Part shown: piece after piece, positions 53,865 to 60,900 of the stretch
How the letters are laid out: every line of letters starts with the position of its first letter
How positions within the stretch are numbered: position 1 is the first letter of the stretch
Assembly: GCA_012064415.1 (NCBI GenBank)
Contig: SSNU01000089.1
Coordinates: 56,201 to 117,100 of the forward strand
Origin: Gyrodactylus bullatarudis
Lineage: Eukaryota; Platyhelminthes; Monogenea; Gyrodactylidea; Gyrodactylidae
DNA: 60,900 nt
Direction: 5' to 3'
Position numbers and translations under genes: made by a program
Notes under the pieces: generated by a model
What the model saw: only the letters and a program-made list of their open reading frames with translations
Database searches by the model: none
Told to the model about the DNA's origin: nothing

Positions 53865-54328
53865 TTGTTAAAGAATCGTGTAGGTTTAACCCATCCAGTT
53901 GATACATTTTTTCGTAATGAGCATTTAGTCCCAAACATTTTTCTTGTCTTAAATCTCTATAAAGTCGTACGAATCACTGGATCACTAGTAAATCGTGTGA
54001 AAGGTTCTTATGATCTTACGTTTGGAACAACATCCGGAATCATCGAAGGTCTATTTTCAGCAAATCAGCTATCTCCAAGAAATTTGTTGATATTGAAGAT
54101 GTTCCAAATGAAAGCTACTCTGTGATTAAAATTTCGAGTATGGTAATCCCTGTTAATGATTTTTACTCTGCAGCTGTAAAACAAAATGCTCAACAAGTCG
54201 TTGCTAGTCTCGCAAGAATAATTTATTGTGTAACTCCAGGTGCCACAGTAGCTTATTATGCAAAAATAAATAATTTATTTTATATTACAATTATACTTAA
54301 TTTGTTCACCACGAAAATGAAAAAATAA
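53865..54328 (+). pseudogene. Unrecognised reading frame with one frameshift
   Basis: Frame A reads VDTFFRNEHLVPNIFLVLNL, then VRITGSLVNRVKGSYDLTFG up to IIEGLFSANQ. An overlapping frame continues SKSAISKKFVDIEDVPNESY, VIKISSMVIPVNDFYSAAVK and QVVASLARIIYCVTPGATVA. The two would join by a one-base shift near 54060 to give about 150 residues with normal composition, so this looks like a real but broken gene or element. I do not recognise the family. CGTACGAATC and CGTGTGAAAG inside it recur in inverted orientation at 54374-54405. Confidence 0.35.
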
Positions 54329-54529
54329 AAATAATTTAGAGAAGGAATTTAAAATTTCCACGATTCACTAATGATTCGTACGAATCCCTGCTTTCACACG
54401 ATTCACTTGAATTTAGATATGCGGAAAAAGCTGTAGTAAGTAAAAAGAGATTAAATTATGATAAAAGAAAATAAATAGGAAGCGACTAGAAAAGGTTTTT
54501 AAGGCAATATGTATACTTGGCAAAGTTGA

Positions 54530-54665
54530 AAGAAGATATATTAATACTAAATTTCTCCAGTTCATCAGAAGGGAAAACGATAAAAATAAAAAATAAAAAT
54601 TTTTGTAAGAAATAGTAAACATTGAAGTTGCAAGAACATGTGAGATGAAATATAACTAAAACTCA
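54530..54665 (-). mobile_element. PLE-A LTR-like end, decayed
   Basis: Minus strand CTGATGA (54562-54568) and AGAAA are present, but the palindrome and return strand are deleted. Flanking AGTAAACATTGAAGTTGCAA and GATATATTAATACTAA resemble other PLE-A ends. Confidence 0.5.
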
Positions 54666-56040
54666 CAAATAACTAAGTTTACATGTTTATCAAGTATTTT
54701 CGTCCAAAAAAACTATATAGCCATCACCTCTATTTTTGTACGTTTTACGTTAAGAGTGTGGCTAAAAGTTGAAGTGAGGTTAACCATACTTAAAACGTAC
54801 AAAGTGTGGCTTAAAATAAAAATAATTCTAGGAAGACTGGGAGCTTGATTTTCACTCCTTAGATTAGATAATGATATAAAATTATTATTTTACTTTCTCT
54901 GACTAAAAATCTGAAGATAAAAATGCTATATAAAATTCGAAGAAAGTATAGTTAAAAAGAAAAAAATATTTTCATATACTCTATCTGAAAATTCATAGAG
55001 CTAATGGAGAAATAGTCATATTAGGGAAGATAGTCAATTATAATCCAAACCATTGACGAAAATTACCGCTGTATCATTCTTATAATAATGATCATCACAA
55101 CAATTCAATTTTTATGAATTAAGTTGAAAAATTCCTGAGTTGTAATTTCGATTTTCATTTGATGTTGTAGTAATGTTAAATAATGACATACATGAAATAA
55201 AATTTAGGTTCAACCATTATTTCGAATTTCAAGGATGTATCTTCACGTTTGGATTGTAAGTTTTTTTTTAATTTGGCATGTTCACTAATGCTTTATCTTC
55301 AACTGTGATTTTTATATTTAAACTCAAAATGAAAGGCTTGAGGTTAAAAAAACGTTAGAATTTAGAAATATAGATTTAAAAAAATATTTACCTTATTCGT
55401 ATATCATATTTTTTATGTCCTGAGGAGAAGGACAAGATTTACTCCCTTTTGAAGGCATCACAAACTCATAACTCAGGTAATCGAAGATCAAAAATTAGCA
55501 CGTTTCGTTGAATTCAAATTCACACTAAACTGACTTTATTTCAATAAACAAAAAAGTCATATTGACTGACTATGCGCATTGACTTGATTGCATTGAGAAA
55601 TTGTTTTAACTATTTGCTCAATTTGTTCACTTGTTGGATTTGCGTCAGTCTTACCATCAAAGCAACTTGAGTCGAAGAACAGATTGGTTGATCATTGAGA
55701 ATTTTGGAGACTTTAAATAACTTCTTCATCATTTTAACTCATTCCTTGCCTTAGTATCCAAACCTAGTTACCAAAACTTTGTGTTAACACAGAATAGAAT
55801 TCCAACTTATTGATAAAGTGGGCCTCAGCCTTGATCAACTCCTTTTCTCTCATTTTGATTCTTATATAGTGTTACATTCACTTTTTCGTGTTTAATTTTA
55901 ATGAAAAATAATTATGCCAAATTCGGAAGCTTATTTGTGGTATAAAAATAAAAATTTGTATATCAGTTGATAGTAAATTAAATCATCTACAAGTTTATAT
56001 CTAATTCTTTATATGGCTTATAATAACCGAGTAATGGCCA
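54666..56040. other. Stretch with no supported gene
   Basis: A loose inverted pair GTACGTTTTACGTTAAGAGT (54737) and ACTTAAAACGTAC (54790) is the only structure noticed. Confidence 0.4.
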
Positions 56041-56041
56041 A

Positions 56042-56073
56042 ATTTGAGTGGTAATTTTTTTTACATCGACCAC
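56042..56073. repeat. Solo Tc1-type terminus
   Basis: Reverse reading GTGGTCGATGTAAAAAAAAT, then CCACTC, bordered by TA, resembles the termini at 29866 (GTGGTCGATAAAAAAAAG) and 31871. No partner terminus was found. Confidence 0.5.
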
Positions 56074-56077
56074 TATA

Positions 56078-57300
56078 TAATTATTTTTTAATTATTATAT
56101 TCTCGATGATATACCATAGCCTTGGTATACCCAAGAGCGAATTGTTTTCTACATCCAGAATGTAGGATGAAAAAAATATTTGTTTTATTTTAAAATTAGA
56201 CAAGTGAGTTGAATATGATTCATGTACATAAAAAAATTACTGCAACAGATTTTTCTATATAGATTTTATAACTATGCGTATATTTTTTTCAAAAAAGAAC
56301 TTGTCATTTGAGGCATTTGTTTACACGAATAATAAAACGAAAAAAATATCAGCAGGATTTTATTTTATCTTTTATGTGAAGCTCTGAATTAAACTCTCGA
56401 AAAAATGTTAACACAGCTACTGCTACCTATCACGAGTTATTTTTTAAAGATACCCTGAATAATTTCATATATTTAAAGACCTATAACTAAAGTACCAATT
56501 CAATTTTATTAAATTTCTTTAATTTTGAAGCGTAAGTGTGCTATGTTTATTCTCTATATATATTACTCTCAAATTACTTACACAAGATCGATAATTTTAT
56601 AAATCCACTTAAATGAAATTTGAAATATTTACAGTTAATAACACATTTGATTAAACCCTTGTTGAATTACTTTCATAATTAAATTTATCGCTCTCTGCCT
56701 TCTCAAAACTGACAAATCTATATTTTAGCAACAATTATAAGTTATAATTGTTATAATTTATAACACATATTTCTCTCTTTTTCTTCTATTTTTTCCATAT
56801 AATAATTAATTATGCAAGATTTAAATTATTGACACCGCTAGTTTGGCCTATTTAAAAAGTTGAAGAGCTACAAAATTATAAATTCTACTTTTTATGATTT
56901 TGAATGAAAGATTTCTAATTACAAAATAGCTTGTTATAAGATCTAGATGAATCCTCGGCACTATTCATAGTACTGTCATTGTGTGTCTATCTATCACTCT
57001 AAGTTCCTCAAAAAAGGTATAGACATGGTTCTAAGTAAGTAAAACGCAATAACAAAACGCATTGGGTAAGGGGTTGTAATCTTCACACTAAGGGTAGGAA
57101 ATTGAAATGTTTACCCACCCCCACATGTACACACACATTGTACGAACATCCAAAAATAGATTACACATATGTGAGTGTGTGTGAGAATTTGAGGAAATGA
57201 AAGATGTATTTCGATTATTTCGAAAATTGAAACTAATTTTAAAATTTTGAGACATTGCCTTATTTCCTCGAAAATATTCTGATGACGCTGACTAATGGTC
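56078..57300. other. Stretch with no recognised gene
   Basis: Contains short GT-rich and AC-rich runs near 57120-57185. No coding signal. Confidence 0.4.
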
Positions 57301-57445
57301 ATGCTGGTAGTTAGAACGACGAAAGAGGTTAATCAGGTGAATAAAAGCTTTTATTTTCGTCGGCACTCTTTAGACCTTACACCGACTTGAGCAGTTATAT
57401 ATATATATTTATTAAAAGAACAAGGGTTGTCTTAACCAATAGCAA
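57301..57445 (-). promoter_or_regulatory. Possible 3' regulatory or LTR-like sequence
   Basis: Minus strand after the stop of the next feature: a TA run (57398-57411), AATAAA-like words and GACGAAAATAAAAGCTTTTA. Looks like a polyadenylation region or part of an LTR. No direct-repeat partner was seen in the window, so it stays tentative. Confidence 0.25.
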
Positions 57446-57979
57446 TTATTCATTTGTTTCGGACCAATGGGGATTCTGTTTATGTTGTTGACCAATGGGA
57501 TCGGCTTCTTCACTGTTTGTTTGCTCGAAAGAATTTGTGGATTTGCTGGTTACCCGTTCCTGCCTTCGTCCCCCGTTTTCTCCTAGCTTTGGGTTGTTGG
57601 GGTGATGTTTCTGTTGCCATCTAGGTTGCCATGTCTGGGATTGGAGTTGAGTGAAGTGGATTTTGGTGAAGTTGTTGGGTGGGACCTTGATCAAATCGCT
57701 TTTAACTGTGAATTGAGTCGAACTGAGCAAGGGTGTGAAAGTCTGATTAACACCCACTCGAGGAGGTTTTGAGTGGGATTCTGGTTTTGCGGGAATGTTC
57801 GTCACTTGATCATCAACTGGGCGTTGCGTTGAAGCGATTAGGGGTCTCAATGTGGAATTGTTGAATGTTTTGTCGTCAGGATGGGTGGAGGAACCGGGTA
57901 TATTCTTGGTGAGAGATTTATCAACTAATGTTGAGGTAGGTGTTTTATGAGCCAAGGATAAACCTGATTTGTGTGTCAA
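57446..57979 (-). CDS. Pro/Ser/Thr/Asn-rich reading frame, possible terminal exon
   Basis: 178 open codons, richer in G+C than its surroundings. Composition is Pro, Ser, Thr, Asn and Gln with basic stretches (WQPRWQQKHHPNNPK, ENGGRRQER). No domain, signal peptide or Cys pattern. It begins at a TTG in the frame; the frame is open a little further to AAATTTAG|GAAG at about 58007, which could be a splice acceptor. Could be a host gene's last exon or a retroelement tail. Function unknown. Confidence 0.4.
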   Translation of the reverse strand: MTHKSGLSLAHKTPTSTLVDKSLTKNIPGSSTHPDDKTFNNSTLRPLIASTQRPVDDQVTNIPAKPESHSKPPRVGVNQTFTPLLSSTQFTVKSDLIKVPPNNFTKIHFTQLQSQTWQPRWQQKHHPNNPKLGENGGRRQERVTSKSTNSFEQTNSEEADPIGQQHKQNPHWSETNE

Positions 57980-58075
57980 ATGTTGAGTGAAATTTAGAAA
58001 GACTTCCTAAATTTAACGTGGAATTTGGGAAGAAATATTTCAACCCCTCTGCCCCATATACCACAGTAGACCGAA

Positions 58076-58938
58076 ATGTATATCTTATGTTTATATTACC
58101 TCCCCCCTATATAATAATATTATTCATCCCTTATTATTAATGAGTCATTATTAATCTTTCATAAAACCTGCAAATTAAAAGATATTTCTGAAATTCTTTT
58201 TGCTGTCATACTCTAAATAAATGGATCTTTTACATAGTGTAAAAAACATAATTTAGTTAAGTTATATTTTCAAACAAATTCTATATTCTCGGTTCAGAAG
58301 CTCTACTCTCTTGGACTTGCGAAGTTTTCTGGGTGTAAGAGCATTTTGATCTGCTGCTGATATTTTTCATCAGAAATAATCTTTGAATTGGAAGATTTGT
58401 CTGAAGTTATAATCCTGTAGAAATTCACGCGCTGAAGATCTGTCATGGTTTACTAGCAACTCTGGAGACTCAAGACTAAATACATTTAGGGAACGAATAA
58501 TCTGTCAGCAAGAAATTTCGTTCTTAACTCTCATTGGTTGAGGAAAGATGTAATTTATTGAATTTTGGAAATCAAAATGTAATACTTGAATCTTGAAAGT
58601 GTTTAGTCAACTTAAAACTCCCATCGAGTACGGATCAGTATGCGGTAGTTTAAATGATGAACACTTGTAAGACTCAAGTTTTTGTAATATTTGAACTACT
58701 GTTACAGAACAAGACAAAATTTTCCACTTGAAATCGGATGAACTTTACTAAAATCAAAGATGAAATATGATTTTTACACTATGTAAAAGATCCATTTATT
58801 TAGAGTATGACAGCAAAAAGAATTTCAGAAATATCTTTTAATTTGCAGGTTTTATGAAAGATTAATAATGACTCATTAATAATAAGGGATGAATAATATT
58901 ATTATATAGGGGGGGGGTTATATAAACATAATATACAT
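58076..58938. mobile_element. Fold-back element, about 170-bp arms
   Basis: 58076-58245 and 58771-58938 are inverted copies (ATGTATAT at outer ends; CATACTCTAAATAAATGGAT; TTACATAGTGTAAAAA at the inner ends). A C-run on the left corresponds to a nine-G run on the right. Spacer about 525 bases with no recognised frame. Confidence 0.8.
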
Positions 58939-59554
58939 TTCTAACTTGGCCAACAGCTACTCTAAAGCTTAAAATATTCTAAATCTAGTCTTTCCGGTTT
59001 TACTAGGACGTCATATTTGATATGTATTTGTAGAAAATGCTGAGGCGATCACAATGATAATTTGATCCAAACTGGAAGACGAAAAATAGAAACACTATGA
59101 TCAAAAAACTAAATTAAAATTTTAAAATTTAAACTATCAATATGAAAAAATGACATTGTTACATGGGAAATCAGTAGTGTGCACACTACACAATATTCTC
59201 TCGGGGCTGAGGGGCTCCACACATTTGCCTTTTAAATCATATAATAGATGTTGTCTATCTTTACGCAATATTATTTTAATTTTAGTAAAAACATTTATAA
59301 TTTTGAATAAATACTATGTGGGGGTTATACCGAGTACCCATGCTTAATATGCAACAGTGGCAGAGATATTCTTGATGATTCTACCAGTGGATCATTGATT
59401 CGTGAATGAATGTCCCCTCTTTCTTTACAAGCCAATTGCGAATTCTATAATGATTAACATCGTCTCTTGAATTCCATACAAAATAGACTTGGAATAACCC
59501 CACCTACCACTAGGAAGTAGATTGATATTTCAAGATTATAATCTTTAAATAATG
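58939..59554. other. Stretch with no supported gene
   Basis: The + frame at 59150-59347 is unassigned and overlaps no repeat. Confidence 0.4.
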
Positions 59555-59773
59555 CTACTTTGATTTATGAATTATGAATATATGTTGTGCTCGGGTCTCC
59601 CTGTCGGTAAGTTGCTGTCTTAAATTCAGGATTGTAGCTTCATAATTACGTAGTTGATTCAGAACCTCATCCAGGTTGATTGGTACAGCGGAATTGCCAG
59701 CCACGGAAGGATCTGAATAAATGTGATTATCATTAGAATTATTTTCTATGATGTAATCGTGCGGATTGAAAAG
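59555..59773 (-). CDS. Unrecognised short coding segment with coiled-coil character
   Basis: Open minus-strand frame ending in TAG at 59555. It reads NPHDYIIENNSNDNHIYSD, then INLDEVLNQLRNYEATILNL and RQQLTDRETRAQ. Heptad-like leucines and isoleucines in the second half suggest a coiled coil. No ATG; could be an exon or a Gag-like fragment of the same unit as 57446-57979 (same strand, interrupted by the fold-back element). Confidence 0.35.
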   Translation of the reverse strand, partial: LFNPHDYIIENNSNDNHIYSDPSVAGNSAVPINLDEVLNQLRNYEATILNLRQQLTDRETRAQHIFIIHKSK

Positions 59774-59843
59774 TTAAGTCTGCCTCGTGGTGAGATATTT
59801 AAACAATTTGTGTATTATCAAAAAAGTACATTTGTTTTAATTT

Positions 59844-60450
59844 TAATTAAGCGTTTTTTCCTGCCTGGTACTTTTTTGGGCTTGTAAAAAATTTCTTCAG
59901 TTGCAGGATCACTACATTGCCTCTCCTGGGAAGTGGAGCTTGGGCTTGTTCAATAATATTGGAAATCATTGTTTGCCGGAGGTTTGGATTGCCGTTCATA
60001 CTATACAGAGAGATTGACGAAGATTTCGCCTCAAAAAGAAAGCGTAGAACATTTCTTCATCAACTTATCAACGAGATCTGGGAAAAATATGATAAAAAAA
60101 CTGATTTGATGAATCAGTCAATGTGTTCAAATTCTTCCACTTCAGATAAGAATAAAAGGGTTCGCTATACAAATTGCCCATATGCCAAGGATCGTAAAAC
60201 TTCAAAAAAATGTATCAGGTGTCAAAAAGCGATTTGTAATGAACATACATTATTTCTGTGTCAAAATTGCTTATAAAAATATATGAAAAATTAAATTTTA
60301 TATCTTTATTTCTAATACAGGGTCAAAAAGACCCTCTTGGGAGCATATGTAATCTCTTTTCATGGTACTTCTAGGGTAATTAAGCGTTTTTTCATGCTTG
60401 GTACTTTTTTGGGCTTGTAAAATATTTCTTCAGTTGCAGGATCACTACAT
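59844..60450. repeat. 74-bp direct repeats flanking a piggyBac 3' fragment
   Basis: 59844-59917 and 60377-60450 match closely (TAATTAAGCGTTTTTTC to GCAGGATCACTACAT). Read on the minus strand each encodes DPATEEIFYKPKKVP, so the repeat may derive from coding sequence. The right copy starts immediately after CTTCTAGGG, which resembles the CGTTCTAGGG end of the piggyBac at 51281. Confidence 0.65.
59918..60376 (+). pseudogene. piggyBac transposase C-terminus and terminal region
   Basis: Frame ends with KRKRRTFLHQLINEIWEKYD and the cysteine-rich C-terminal domain typical of piggyBac transposases: CPYAKDRKTSKKCIRCQKAI then CNEHTLFLCQNC, stopping at 60276. After it, AGGGTCAAAAAGACCCT is a small palindrome and CTTCTAGGG a likely terminus. 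The catalytic region is absent. A different subfamily from the 49.6-kb copy, which lacks this domain. Confidence 0.75.
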
Positions 60451-60900
60451 ATAAAGCTGTTCTACATGAATATGGGAAAACTTACAGATTATTTTCTGAT
60501 AAATTATTTTAATTTTCTGTAATTTTTTAACAAAATTGCGTGATTTCGAAATTTACAGTTTTCTATAAATAATATGATAAAATTTGTAAGTGATCCAACA
60601 AGTAATCATAAAATTTAGATACTGTTTTTTCAATTATTTATTCATCGCGTACGTGATGTAGTCCTTAGTGTAGAATACTCAATAAGCAGTGCTTAAGCAC
60701 TCTATAGAATGGTTCATTTTCTGCAAATTCAACTCTCAAATCCTTTCTAAAGAAATCGAAAGATGAATTAAGTATCATCAGAGATTGAATTGTCTCATTA
60801 AATAATCTTCTTCTATAATCAATGATTATTAATCATTCACAAATTTCTTCCAAACACTAAAAATTTGCTCACATAAATAGAGAATATTGATTTTGCAAAA
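60451..60900. other. Stretch with no recognised feature
   Basis: AT-rich to the window end; nothing supported. Confidence 0.4.

Noticed and set aside
54549..54575. CTGATGA...GAAA at 54551-54568 as an active ribozyme
   Set aside because: Return strand and stem III are deleted; recorded only as a decayed PLE-A end.
57398..57411. TA microsatellite and nearby CA/GT runs as a regulatory element
   Set aside because: Simple low-complexity sequence, no specific signal.
1..60900. CRISPR arrays, phage or bacterial operons, rRNA genes
   Set aside because: No regularly spaced repeats, no Shine-Dalgarno-linked gene runs, no rRNA-like conserved blocks; content is eukaryotic transposons.

Overview
This is an AT-rich (roughly 70% A+T by eye) eukaryotic nuclear window, almost certainly from an invertebrate animal. 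It holds no bacterial-style operons, rRNA genes or CRISPR arrays. Recognisable coding sequence is nearly all decayed transposon and retroelement genes, separated by long intergenic or intronic AT-rich stretches. A crustacean (for example a caligid copepod) would fit the mix of Tc1/mariner, piggyBac, Tigger, MULE, KRBA2-like integrase and Penelope-like elements, but nothing in the window proves the taxon. A 535-base run of N (14553-15087) is an assembly gap.

The dominant theme is self-cleaving hammerhead ribozymes carried by three unrelated-looking repeat families. (1) Penelope-like family A (PLE-A; RT plus GIY-YIG endonuclease with SYIGRTIRK) has a hammerhead in its LTR-like end: good copies at 46-86, 16420-16457, 34051-34091 and 52346-52386. 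(2) Penelope-like family B (PLE-B; GIY-YIG with SYVGQTTRS) has a hammerhead in its 3' UTR: good copies at 4776-4817, 10098-10137 and 24870-24909. (3) A tRNA-like SINE has a hammerhead fused directly behind its tRNA-like body (1152-1256, 8961-9111, 15088-15240). Within PLE-A and within PLE-B the paired positions covary, which argues for selected ribozymes rather than chance motifs.

Layout. 0-5 kb: PLE-A 5' piece, inverted-repeat element around a SINE, PLE-B tail. 5.3-7.3 kb: Tc1-like element with TA target duplication. 8.8-16.9 kb: SINE, PLE-B, and relics of Tigger, integrase, mariner and PLE-A around the gap. 17.2-17.7 kb: 198-bp-armed fold-back. 19.1-37.8 kb, + strand: a series of very short acceptor-exon-donor units that may be a micro-exon host gene, with elements in its putative introns (PLE-B 23.9-24.9 kb; integrase element 26.3-29.9 kb interrupted by a mariner; 1.4-kb fold-back with 580-bp arms; Tc1 31.9-33.2 kb; PLE-A pieces 34-37 kb). 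38.3-42.8 kb: the longest PLE-A copy, split by a 5'-truncated LINE with a perfect 16-bp target duplication. 44.3-47.6 kb: an apparently exact 2 x 1666 bp tandem duplication next to a MULE transposase relic. 48.8-51.8 kb: a 253-bp-TIR element containing a piggyBac bounded by TTAA. 52-61 kb: PLE-A ends, inverted-repeat elements, two unrecognised reading frames and the 3' end of a second piggyBac.

Almost every protein-coding element is broken by frameshift, stop or deletion. The closest to intact are the mariner at 27394-28644 (one frameshift) and the PLE-B endonuclease fragment at 23881-24741.
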